This document shows positions 36,870 through 44,585 of a DNA stretch of 64,000 bases, in pieces. Each line of letters opens with the position of its first letter. Position 1 is the stretch's first letter. The stretch lies in contig NZ_CP053344.1 in NCBI RefSeq assembly GCF_013113715.1, positions 2,170,001 to 2,234,000 of the forward strand, written 5' to 3'. The DNA is from Herbiconiux sp. SALV-R1. GTDB taxonomy: Bacteria > Actinomycetota > Actinomycetes > Actinomycetales > Microbacteriaceae. The notes under the pieces are model-generated. The model was not told the DNA's origin. It searched no databases and saw only the letters and a list, made by a program, of their open reading frames with translations. Both the position numbers and the translations under genes were made by a program.

Positions 36870-37787
36870 TCAGGGGCGGAGGGCGCGGGCGGCGGCCGCG
36901 CGGACGGCGGTGGCGGTGCGGGCGAGGGCGGCGGTGTGGAGTTGCCACTGCTGCCAGTGCAGCACGACGTCGATGTGGTGGGTGGGGTCGAGGGCGACCA
37001 GGGGGTCGTCGTGGTGCACCTGGAGGTCGGGGACCATGCCCCAGCCGAAGCCGCGGCGCACGGCCTCGACGAAGTCGGCCGACGAGGGGACGAGGTGGCA
37101 GGGTGGCGACGACGGGTCCACGCCGCGGCCGACGAGGTAGCGGTGCTGCAGCTCGTCGGCGCGGTCGAACACGACGATCGGGGCCCGCGACAGCGCCGCG
37201 AGTGCGTCGTCGCCGCCGAACCAGCGCTCGACGAAAGCCGGCGACGCCATCGGACGGTAGCGCATCGACCCCAGGACGACCGACGAGCACCCCTGCACGG
37301 GTACGGGGTCGGTGGTGATCGCCGCCATCACGGCGCCCTCGCGCAGCAGTTCGGTGGTGCGGCTCTCGTCGGCGCGGTGCAGCTCGAAGGCGATCTCGTC
37401 GGCGAGAGGCTGCAGCGCGGGCAGCAGCCAGGTGGCGAGCGAGTCGGCGTTGACGGCGAGCGGCAGCGGCTGCAGGCGCGGCGCGTCGTCATCGTGAGAG
37501 TGGTCGGGGTCGCCGTCGACGGATGCCCCTTCCCGCCACAACGCCGCATCCGCATCGCGCCCGAGCGCGTCGACCTGGCGGGCGAGCCGCAAGAGCACCT
37601 CCCCCGACGGCGTCGGGCGCACCGGCTTGCTCCGCTGCAGCAGCACACGCCCGGTCTCCGTCTCGAGCGACCGGATGCGCTGGCTGATCGCCGAGGGCGT
37701 CACACGGAGTTCGCGGGCGGCCGCCTCGAAGGTCCCCGTGTCGACAGCCGAGCGGAGGGCGTCGAGTCGAGCCTGATCGAATCTCAT
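36870..37787 (-). CDS. lysG: LysR-family regulator LysG/ArgP type
   Basis: The 305-aa product begins MRFDQARLDALRSAVDTGTFEAAARELRVTPSAISQRIRSLETETGRVLLQR. That is the LysR helix-turn-helix in the ArgP/LysG form, which senses lysine or arginine. The effector domain contains FDRADELQHRYLVGRG and the SADFVEAVRRGFGWGMVPDLQ segment typical of this branch. It is divergent from lysE with a 69-nt gap holding a dyad, the standard arrangement in which LysG with bound lysine or arginine activates the exporter. A His/Asp-rich insertion near 94-102 (DPDHSHDDD) is unusual. Confidence 0.9.
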   Translation of the reverse strand: MRFDQARLDALRSAVDTGTFEAAARELRVTPSAISQRIRSLETETGRVLLQRSKPVRPTPSGEVLLRLARQVDALGRDADAALWREGASVDGDPDHSHDDDAPRLQPLPLAVNADSLATWLLPALQPLADEIAFELHRADESRTTELLREGAVMAAITTDPVPVQGCSSVVLGSMRYRPMASPAFVERWFGGDDALAALSRAPIVVFDRADELQHRYLVGRGVDPSSPPCHLVPSSADFVEAVRRGFGWGMVPDLQVHHDDPLVALDPTHHIDVVLHWQQWQLHTAALARTATAVRAAAARALRP

Positions 37788-37795
37788 GAAGCCAT

Positions 37796-37821
37796 GCTAA
37801 TGACTGAGAAAAAACATTAGC
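37796..37821. promoter_or_regulatory. LysG operator candidate
   Basis: GCTAATG (37796-37802) and CATTAGC (37815-37821) are perfect inverted half-sites 12 bp apart. Further matching AAGCC/GGCTT flanks are offset by one base. LysR-type proteins bind such interrupted dyads in divergent gaps. The site is centred about 48 bp upstream of the lysE GTG and 21 bp from the lysG ATG, so it could serve both activation and autoregulation. Confidence 0.6.
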
Positions 37822-37856
37822 TGGCTTGATGACAGAACGGTCCCTATCGTCGAAGG

Positions 37857-38480
37857 GTGCACACCGCCTCCCTCGACCCGCTCGCCCTCCTCGCCGGTCT
37901 CGGCTTCGGACTCTCGCTCATCGTCGCGATCGGAGCCCAGAACGCGTTCGTGCTGCGGCAGGGACTCCTCCGCCGACACGTGCTCGCGGTCGTCGCGGTG
38001 TGTGCCCTGTCGGACGTGGCCCTCATCGCCCTCGGCATCGCCGGCGCGGGCCTCGTCTTCGAGGCGGTGCCGTGGCTCACCACCGCCGTGCGCATCGCGG
38101 GTGCGGCCTTCCTCCTCGGCTACGCCGTGCTCGCCGCCCGCCGCGCGCTCCGGCCGGCCGCCCTCACCGCCGATGAGCAGCGCTCCTCGCCGGGGCTCGC
38201 CGCCACCGTTCTCACCTGCCTCGCCCTCACCTGGCTGAACCCCCACGTCTACCTCGACACCGTCGTGCTGCTCGGCACCGTGGCGAACACGCACGGCGAC
38301 TCCCGCTGGCTGTTCGGTGCCGGGGCGGCCCTCGGCAGCATCCTGTGGTTCAGCGCCCTGGGCTACGGCGCCCGGCTGCTGCAACCGGTGTTCGCGCGCC
38401 CTCTGGCCTGGCGCATTCTCGACGGTGTCATCGCGCTCGTCATGACCGCCATCGCGGTGTCGCTGATGCTCGGTCTCTGA
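37857..38480 (+). CDS. lysE: LysE-family basic amino acid exporter
   Basis: The 207-aa product has about six hydrophobic helices and the LysE signatures FGLSLIVAIGAQNAFVLRQGL in the first helix region and LTCLALTWLNPHVYLDTVVLLG in the middle. LysE exports lysine and arginine when they accumulate. The start is GTG 37857. No spaced ribosome site precedes it, but TATCGT (37845-37850) is placed as a -10 that would start the transcript at or beside the GTG, so translation may be leaderless. It is under divergent LysG control. Confidence 0.9.
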   Translation: MHTASLDPLALLAGLGFGLSLIVAIGAQNAFVLRQGLLRRHVLAVVAVCALSDVALIALGIAGAGLVFEAVPWLTTAVRIAGAAFLLGYAVLAARRALRPAALTADEQRSSPGLAATVLTCLALTWLNPHVYLDTVVLLGTVANTHGDSRWLFGAGAALGSILWFSALGYGARLLQPVFARPLAWRILDGVIALVMTAIAVSLMLGL

Positions 38481-38498
38481 CGCCGACTGCGTCACGAG

Positions 38499-38562
38499 GC
38501 ACCTCGACCGCAACGCACCTCGACCACAACGCACCTCAGCCGCAACGCACCTCAACCGCGAA
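38499..38562. repeat. 16-bp tandem repeat, four units
   Basis: Four units of 16 bp beginning GCACCTC (38499, 38515, 38531 and 38547) fill the gap between lysE and the convergent deaminase gene. They continue over its last codons and stop (38552). Units differ at one to three bases. Confidence 0.65.
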
Positions 38563-40030
38563 GAACTCCCACAGCCTCCCGCACCCCCCGCGCGATCGCA
38601 CCCTCGTCGGCATTCACCAGCGCCCCCTCCCGCACCACCGCCCGCCCGTTCACGAGCAGCAGCTCGAGCGGCGGCAGCGCCCCGAGCGTCAGCGCCGCCA
38701 CCGGATCCGCGATGCCCGCGTGCTCCACCCCGTCGACTCGCCACAGCGCCAGATCGGCGAGCTTGCCGACCTCGATCGACCCGAGCTCCGCCTCGCGGCC
38801 CAGCACACGCGCACCACCCCGGGTCGCGACGTACAGGGCGTCGCGTCCGCTCATCGCCGAAGCGCCTCCCCTCAGCCGGTTGGCGAGCACCGCCATGCGC
38901 AGCTCGGTGCCCAGCTGCCCCGACTCGTTCGACGCGGAGCCATCGACCCCGAGCCCCACCGGCACCCCGGCCGCGAGCAGCTGCGGAACCGGCGCGATGC
39001 CCGCGGACAGACGCGCGTTCGACGACGGGCAGTGCGCGACACCCGTGCCCGTGGCCGCGAAGCGGGCGATCGCCGCGTCGTCGAGGTGCACGCAGTGCGC
39101 CATCCACACGTCGTCGCCCAGCCAGCCGAGTTCGTCGAGGTACTGCGTGGGGGTGCGTCCGAAACGCTCGAGGCAGTACGCGTCTTCCTCGACGGTCTCC
39201 GAGCCGTGCGTGTGGAGTCGCACCGCCCCGTCGAGCGACCGGGCGAGCACCGCCGCCTCGCGGAGCAGATCGCCCGTCACCGAGAACGGCGAGCACGGCG
39301 CGATCGCGATCTTCACCATCGCCTCGCGGGAGGGGTCGTGGAAGCGGGCCACCGCATCCGCACTGGCCTGCAGCGCGTCGGCGGTGGTCTCGACGGCGAA
39401 GTCGGGTGGGAGGCCGCCCTGCGAGGCGCCGAGGTCCATGGAGCCGCGGGTGGCGTGCAACCGCATGCCGAGGGTCGACGCGGCGTCGACGATCGACCCG
39501 AGGATGTCGCCCGACCCGCGCGGAAAAACGTAGTGGTGATCGGCCATCGTGGTGCACCCCGAGAGCGCACCGACCGCGAGGGCCCCGAGCGCGCCGGGCC
39601 CCACCGTGTCGGCGGTGATGCGCGACCAGGTCGGGTACAGCGCCGTGAGCCAGTCGAACAGGATGGCGTCTTGCGCGACGCCCCGCGTCAGCCACTGGTA
39701 CAGGTGGTGGTGGGTGTTGATGAGCCCGGGCGTGAGCAGGTGCCCGCTGCCGTCGACCCGCTCGACCCGCTCGATGCGGGTGGGAACGGATGCGGTGGTC
39801 GCGCCCCGCAGGACCGGAGCGGGCGAAGCGGCGGATGCAGCCGACTCGGCGGCGTCGATCGCCCAGCCGGGAGCCGCGCCCGGGCCCACGGCGACGATCT
39901 CGGCGCCGTCGATGACGACGTGTCCGCGCTCGTACTCGGCGCCGCCCGGGTCGACCGTGACGACGTAGGCGTTCTCGATGACGGTGCGGATGACGGGTGC
40001 CGCGCCCGCGGCAGGGAGCACGGCGCTCAC
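38552..40030 (-). CDS. 8-oxoguanine deaminase-like amidohydrolase
   Basis: The product (492 aa, GTG start overlapping the xdhC stop by 4 nt) belongs to the ATZ/TRZ branch of amidohydrolases. Metal and catalytic residues are intact: HHHLYQWLTRG after TPGLINT, HTHGSE (His and Glu), WMAHCVHLDD (His) and GLGVDGSASNE (Asp). The HHHLYQ.LTR pattern is typical of 8-oxoguanine deaminases, which convert 8-oxoguanine to urate and ammonia. That product would feed the uricase pathway at 54.7 kb. An Ala/Ser-rich insert lies near residues 57-80. Coupling to xdhC supports a purine role. Isoguanine or triazine substrates cannot be excluded. Confidence 0.8.
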   Translation of the reverse strand: MSAVLPAAGAAPVIRTVIENAYVVTVDPGGAEYERGHVVIDGAEIVAVGPGAAPGWAIDAAESAASAASPAPVLRGATTASVPTRIERVERVDGSGHLLTPGLINTHHHLYQWLTRGVAQDAILFDWLTALYPTWSRITADTVGPGALGALAVGALSGCTTMADHHYVFPRGSGDILGSIVDAASTLGMRLHATRGSMDLGASQGGLPPDFAVETTADALQASADAVARFHDPSREAMVKIAIAPCSPFSVTGDLLREAAVLARSLDGAVRLHTHGSETVEEDAYCLERFGRTPTQYLDELGWLGDDVWMAHCVHLDDAAIARFAATGTGVAHCPSSNARLSAGIAPVPQLLAAGVPVGLGVDGSASNESGQLGTELRMAVLANRLRGGASAMSGRDALYVATRGGARVLGREAELGSIEVGKLADLALWRVDGVEHAGIADPVAALTLGALPPLELLLVNGRAVVREGALVNADEGAIARGVREAVGVLRG

Positions 40031-41193
40031 CGCCCGGCAACCCCGGCGACCCGCGACGCCACGGCGCCCGCCGGATCGGCATTCTCGAGCGGCCGGTGGA
40101 TGGCGCCCGAGGTGTCGCGCAGCGATCGGGTGCTCGCCCCGGTCTTCACCGCCAGCACCTCGGCGAGGATCGAGACCGCGGTCTCCTCAGGTGACGAGGC
40201 ACCGAGGTCGAGGCCGATCGGCGAGTGCAGGGCCGCCAGCGCCTCCTCCCTCACCCCTCGCTCGCGCAGCGCGTCGACCCGACGCGAATGCGTGCGCCGC
40301 GACCCCATCGCACCGACATAGGCGACCGGCAGCGCGAGCGCCGCCTCGATGAGGGGCACGTCGAACTTGTCGTCGTGGGTGAGGATGCACACCACGGTGC
40401 GCTCGTCGACCTCCGCCTCGGCCAGGTAGTCGGTGGGCCAGCGGTTCACGACCTCGGCCGCGGGAAAGCGCTCGGGCGTGGCGAAGACGGGTCGGGCGTC
40501 GCACACCGTGGTGCGGTAGCCGAGCAGCGCAGCGGCGTTCGACAGCGCGACCGAGAAGTCGACGGCCCCGAAGATGATGAGGTGCGGCGGCGGTGCGGAG
40601 ACGAGCAGCACGGCATCGAGCACCTCGCCCTCGCACGCGATGGCGCGCCGCGTCGACCGCCCGGCCCTCAGCGCCCCGGCGAGCTCGGCGGCGACCCGCG
40701 CATCGACACTCTCCGTCGCGACGCCGGCGGCGACGCCGGACTCGGACGACGGATGCGCGTGCGCGCCCACGAGGCGCACCGGCCCATCACCGAGCACCAC
40801 AGCGATACCCGCCGCCCGCTTGTCGCGCGCCCGCTCGAGCTCCACGCGCAGCGACGCCTCGACCGCCGACGGCTGCCCGTCGGGTGCGAGTCGCTGCACC
40901 CAGACCGTGAGCCTGCCGCCGCAGGCGAGTCCGACGGCGAAGGCGTCGTCGTCGCTGAATCCGAACTCGCACAGCTCGGGTTCACCCGACTCGAGCACGC
41001 GCCCGCAGACGTCGTAGACCGCGCCCTCGACGCATCCGCCCGAGATGCTCCCGATCACGCGCCCGGCAACGGTCACCGCCATCGAGGTGCCGAGCGCGCG
41101 CGGTGCGCTGCCGTCGACCGAGACCACGGTGGCGACCGCGAGCGACTCCCCCGCCGCGAGTGCGGCGAGGAGGGGTGCGGCGAGTTCGAGCAT
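40027..41193 (-). CDS. xdhC: XdhC/CoxI-family Mo-hydroxylase maturation factor
   Basis: XdhC proteins bind molybdopterin, assist its sulfuration and load it into xanthine dehydrogenase-type enzymes. The 388-aa product (ATG 41193, GAAGGA upstream) has the N-terminal XdhC_CoxI domain: LAVATVVSVDGSAPRALGTSMAV then ISGGCVEGAVYDVCGRVLESGEPELCEFGFSDDD. The C-terminal Rossmann-like domain reads HLIIFGAVDFSVALSNAAALLGYRTTVCDAR, VVCILTHDDKFDVPLIEAAL and YVGAMGSRRTHSRR. The probable client is the hydroxylase encoded at 32567-36462. Confidence 0.92.
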   Translation of the reverse strand: MLELAAPLLAALAAGESLAVATVVSVDGSAPRALGTSMAVTVAGRVIGSISGGCVEGAVYDVCGRVLESGEPELCEFGFSDDDAFAVGLACGGRLTVWVQRLAPDGQPSAVEASLRVELERARDKRAAGIAVVLGDGPVRLVGAHAHPSSESGVAAGVATESVDARVAAELAGALRAGRSTRRAIACEGEVLDAVLLVSAPPPHLIIFGAVDFSVALSNAAALLGYRTTVCDARPVFATPERFPAAEVVNRWPTDYLAEAEVDERTVVCILTHDDKFDVPLIEAALALPVAYVGAMGSRRTHSRRVDALRERGVREEALAALHSPIGLDLGASSPEETAVSILAEVLAVKTGASTRSLRDTSGAIHRPLENADPAGAVASRVAGVAGR

Positions 41194-41363
41194 CCGGTGT
41201 CCTTCGTCGAGGGCAGCTCGCAGGGTCGGGTGGCGACGGGAGCGGAGGTGCCGTGCCCTCACCCTAACGCCGCGAGCCGTGCGGCTCGAAGCCCGCACCG
41301 CTGCCGAAACGAACACGTCATCTCTGCAATCAGCACGACACATGAGCGTGTTAGAACGGCTGC

Positions 41364-42713
41364 ATGCTCATCGTGCACGACCCCGTCAGCCTCATGATCG
41401 ACTCCCGCACCGAGGCGTTCTCAGGCGCCGATGGCGGGAGCCCTGACGCGACGGTGGAGGGCACCGGCCTCGTCGTGACCGACATCGTGCTCGACTCCCA
41501 CGCCGTCGACCCCGCCGACCTGGCCGCTGCCGATCGTCTCGACGCCTCCGGCTGCGTCATCACTCCCGGCCTCGTCAACGCCCACCACCATCTCCTGCAG
41601 AGCGCCTTCCGCACCCTTCCGGGCACCCGCGGCGCGCCGATGCACGTGTGGTTGCCGACGATGGCCGCGGCATATGCCGCCGTGGGCATAGACCCCGAGC
41701 TCGCCCGCGCGGCCGCCCGGGTCGGCGTCGCCGAGGGCCTCCTCAACGGCGTCACCACCGTCGCTGACCACCACCTCACCTGGCCGTCGGGAGCCGACAC
41801 CGTCGGCATCGCCCGGGCCACGGCGGGTGCCGCTCGCGAGCTCGGCGGGAGACTCGCCTTCGTGCGCGGATCGGCGCGCGACGACCCCGAGGAGGCCGCC
41901 GCCTCGGCCGACGCCATCGCCGAGGCGCTGCTCCCGGATGCGGTGGCCGGCGTGAGCGACGACGGACTGCTGCAGCTGGCAGTCGGCCCCGCCGGTGTGC
42001 ACAGCGACAGCGAGGCGACCTTCAGGCTGCTCGGCGAGGTGGCGGAGCGCCGCGGACTCCGCCGGCGCACGCAGGCGAACGAGCAGGTCGACGTGGCGAT
42101 CGCCCTCGAAAAGTACGGCCGCCGCCCGATCGAGCTGCTCGAGGAGTGGGGCTGGATCGCCCCCGACGTCACCCTCGCCCACCTCTGCGCCGTCACCGAC
42201 GACGAGATCGCGCTGCTCGCCGCGAACGGGGTCACCGCGACCCACGCCCCGGGCTGCGACCTGCCCATGGGCTGGGGCATCGCCCCGGTCGCCGCGCTGC
42301 TCGACGCGGGTGTACCCGTCGGACTCGGCACGAGCGGTGGCGGCAGCAACGACGCCGGGCACCTGCTGGCCGACGCTCGCCTGGCGATGCAGGTCGCCCC
42401 GCTCGCCGGGCGCCCCCTCGACGCGCGCACCGTGCTCGGCATGGCGACCGAGGGCTCGGCACTCGGGCTCGGCAGGACGGAACTCGGGCACCTGCGCCCC
42501 GGCGCGGCCGCCGACCTCTGCGTGTGGGACGTGTCGGGAGTCGCCGACGCGGGAGTCGCCGATCCGCTGGCGGGCCTCCTCTGGGCCTCGCCCGGACGGC
42601 GCCCCAAGCACGTGGTCGTAGCGGGGGAAGTGGTCGTGCGCGACTACCGGCTGGTCGCCGACGACGACCGCGCCATCGCTGCCGAGCTGCGGGCGCTCCT
42701 CGCCGCACGCTAG
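41364..42713 (+). CDS. Divergent amidohydrolase paralogue with altered metal site
   Basis: The 449-aa product aligns by motif with the 8-oxoguanine deaminase-like protein next door: TPGLVNAHHHLLQ, then GVTTVADHHLTWPSG. However HTHGSE is replaced by RTQANE, so the expected zinc-ligand His becomes Gln. The Asp of GVDGSASN is replaced by Ser in GTSGGGSND. The third His (TLAHLCAV) is kept. In characterised family members that His and Asp bind or polarise the metal, so hydrolytic deamination is doubtful as written. The frame is full length with no stops, which suggests selection for another role. Divergent from xdhC. Confidence 0.82.
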   Translation: MLIVHDPVSLMIDSRTEAFSGADGGSPDATVEGTGLVVTDIVLDSHAVDPADLAAADRLDASGCVITPGLVNAHHHLLQSAFRTLPGTRGAPMHVWLPTMAAAYAAVGIDPELARAAARVGVAEGLLNGVTTVADHHLTWPSGADTVGIARATAGAARELGGRLAFVRGSARDDPEEAAASADAIAEALLPDAVAGVSDDGLLQLAVGPAGVHSDSEATFRLLGEVAERRGLRRRTQANEQVDVAIALEKYGRRPIELLEEWGWIAPDVTLAHLCAVTDDEIALLAANGVTATHAPGCDLPMGWGIAPVAALLDAGVPVGLGTSGGGSNDAGHLLADARLAMQVAPLAGRPLDARTVLGMATEGSALGLGRTELGHLRPGAAADLCVWDVSGVADAGVADPLAGLLWASPGRRPKHVVVAGEVVVRDYRLVADDDRAIAAELRALLAAR

Positions 42714-42761
42714 CCGGTCGATCGCCCTCGCCCGCCCCGTTCCGACGCGACCCCGCGCCCC

Positions 42762-43751
42762 CTAAATCTCCAGCACCAGCCGCGGGCACGCCGCCCGCGA
42801 CACGCAGATCATCATCACCTCGTTCGCCTCCTGCTCGTCGGGGGTGAGCACGGAGTCGCGATGATCGACCTCCCCCGACACCACGGGCGTCTCGCAGGTG
42901 CCGCAGGTGCCCTCCCGGCACGACGAGAGCACGAGCACCCCGGCCTCCTCCACGACGTCGAGGATCGACCGGTCGGGCGGCACCTCCACGGTCAGCCCCG
43001 ACAGCTCGAGCTCCACCTCGAAGGCCTCGTGCCGCACCGGCTCGGTCATCTGCTTCGCCTCGAAGCGCTCGAGGTGCAGGGTGCCCGACGGCCACGCTGC
43101 GGCCGAGGCGACCTCTTCGAGCTCGGCGAGCATCCGTGCCGGCCCGCAGGAGTACACCGCGACCGGGCGCGAGACCGAGCCGCCGTCGAGCGACGAGAGA
43201 TCGAGCCGGCGACCGTGCTCGGGCGTATACACCGACACCGAGGAGCCGTACGAGGTCACGAGTTCGTCGACGAACGGCATGCGCTCGAGCGACCGGCCCG
43301 CGTAGTGCAGTTCCCACGACACGCCCGCCGCCGCGACGGCGTGCACCATGGGCAGGATGGGCGTGATGCCGATGCCTCCCGCCACGAACACGTAGTGCGG
43401 CAGGAGGGGCGTCGACGCCGGTGGCAGCGAGAGCGCGAAGTGGTTGAGCGGCCCGCGCACGCGCAGCGTCGAGCCCTCGGCGACGTGGGCGTGCAGGTGC
43501 AGCGAGCCGCCCCGGCCGTCGGGCTCGCGCAGCACGGCGACCCGGTAGACGCTCCGGTCGGCGGGGTCGCCGCAGAGCGAGTACTGGCGCTCGACGCCGG
43601 GCTGCACCTCCACGTCGAGGTGGGCGCCCGGGGTCCAGGCCGGCAGCGGCGAGCCGTCAGCGGCACGCAGGGTGAGCAGCACCACGTCGGTCGCCACCAT
43701 CTCCGCCGCGGTGACGACGGCCTCGATCTCGGTCAGGGTGACACCGGTCAT
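42762..43751 (-). CDS. Ferredoxin-NAD(P) reductase of a Rieske oxygenase (VanB/phthalate reductase type)
   Basis: The 329-aa product has the three-domain layout of class IA oxygenase reductases. An N-terminal flavin domain has the RQYSLCGDP motif (RxYSL, flavin), a NAD domain has VFVAGGIGITPILPMVHA and YSCGPARML, and a C-terminal plant-type ferredoxin has CREGTCGTCETP (CX4CX2C) with a fourth Cys in MMICVSRAA. Such proteins pass electrons from NAD(P)H to a Rieske mono- or dioxygenase. No oxygenase subunit is present in the window. The ATG overlaps the stop of the XRE-cupin gene by 4 nt, so regulator and reductase are one transcript. Confidence 0.9.
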   Translation of the reverse strand: MTGVTLTEIEAVVTAAEMVATDVVLLTLRAADGSPLPAWTPGAHLDVEVQPGVERQYSLCGDPADRSVYRVAVLREPDGRGGSLHLHAHVAEGSTLRVRGPLNHFALSLPPASTPLLPHYVFVAGGIGITPILPMVHAVAAAGVSWELHYAGRSLERMPFVDELVTSYGSSVSVYTPEHGRRLDLSSLDGGSVSRPVAVYSCGPARMLAELEEVASAAAWPSGTLHLERFEAKQMTEPVRHEAFEVELELSGLTVEVPPDRSILDVVEEAGVLVLSSCREGTCGTCETPVVSGEVDHRDSVLTPDEQEANEVMMICVSRAACPRLVLEI

Positions 43752-44338
43752 GCGCCGGCCCTCCGCTCTTTCACGATGAACAGGTGGTACTCGCCCTCGC
43801 CGAGCGAGCACCAGCGGTGGAGGGTTCCGCCGCGGTAGTGGATCGAGTCGCCCGGCTCCAGCCGGTGCTCCCCCTCGTCGCCGAGGTCGACGAGCACGAG
43901 GCCCGCGACCACGTGCAGGAACTCGTCTTCGTCGTGGCGGTAGAACTCGCCGAGCTCCCGGTTGTGACCGCGGAACTCCATCGGGATGAACGACACGTCG
44001 CCGTGCACCAGGATGCGCGCCTCACCGCCCCCGAACGGCCCCTGCGGCCCTTCGCGCCGGTGCACCACCGACACCCGGGACGCCCCGGCGGGAGGCAGCA
44101 GGTCGTCGGTCGCGGCGGCGATCAGCTCGATCTGGCTCGACCCGAGCGCCCGGGCGATGCGTTCGAGCGACACCATGCTCGGCCTCGCCTGACCCCGCTC
44201 GAGCTGACTGAGGAACGGATGCGACAGGCCCGCGAGCTTCGCGAGCTCCACCAGGGTGAGCCCCCGGGCGAGCCGGAACGAGCGGATGCGCGCACCGAGG
44301 CGCACGGTCTGCTCATCGATGGCGACGCTGGAGGACAT
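43748..44338 (-). CDS. XRE-cupin transcriptional regulator
   Basis: The 196-aa product has an N-terminal HTH_3 domain (LGARIRSFRLARGLTLVELAKLAGLSHPFLSQLERGQARPSMVSLERIARAL, residues 11-65). A C-terminal cupin follows (FYRHDEDEFLHVVAGLVLVDLGDEGEHRLEPGDSIHYRGGTLHRW), with His and Glu residues placed to hold a metal or small ligand. Such regulators respond to small metabolites. It is divergent from the CodA-like operon (247-nt gap with a dyad at 44525-44541) and coupled to the reductase gene, so it likely controls both. Confidence 0.9.
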   Translation of the reverse strand: MSSSVAIDEQTVRLGARIRSFRLARGLTLVELAKLAGLSHPFLSQLERGQARPSMVSLERIARALGSSQIELIAAATDDLLPPAGASRVSVVHRREGPQGPFGGGEARILVHGDVSFIPMEFRGHNRELGEFYRHDEDEFLHVVAGLVLVDLGDEGEHRLEPGDSIHYRGGTLHRWCSLGEGEYHLFIVKERRAGA

Positions 44339-44524
44339 GGGTCGGTAACCGCTTTCGAAGGGGTCGCGCACGGGCCGGCGGGAACGGCCGGGGACCGGGT
44401 TCGCGAGGGAACACCACGACAGTAACCACGAAGACGCTCCCGCGCGAAATCGGCGCGGAGCGGAATTTACAGAGGGAAATGTTTGCGTTACGTGATGGAA
44501 ACGCGCTCTCCGTAGCGTGGCCGG

Positions 44525-44541
44525 TGTTGAGCCCATCAACA
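44525..44541. promoter_or_regulatory. Operator-like dyad in the divergent gap
   Basis: TGTTGA-GCCCA-TCAACA is a perfect 6-bp dyad with a 5-nt spacer, about 45 nt before the GTG of the CodA-like gene. The XRE-cupin protein encoded opposite is the natural candidate to bind it. The remainder of 44339-44585 shows no convincing promoter; TTTACA near 44466 is a possible -35 only. Confidence 0.45.
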
Positions 44542-44585
44542 TCACCGACGTCGGCCCCGCGCCGCGCAGCAAGGAGGGAAGCACC

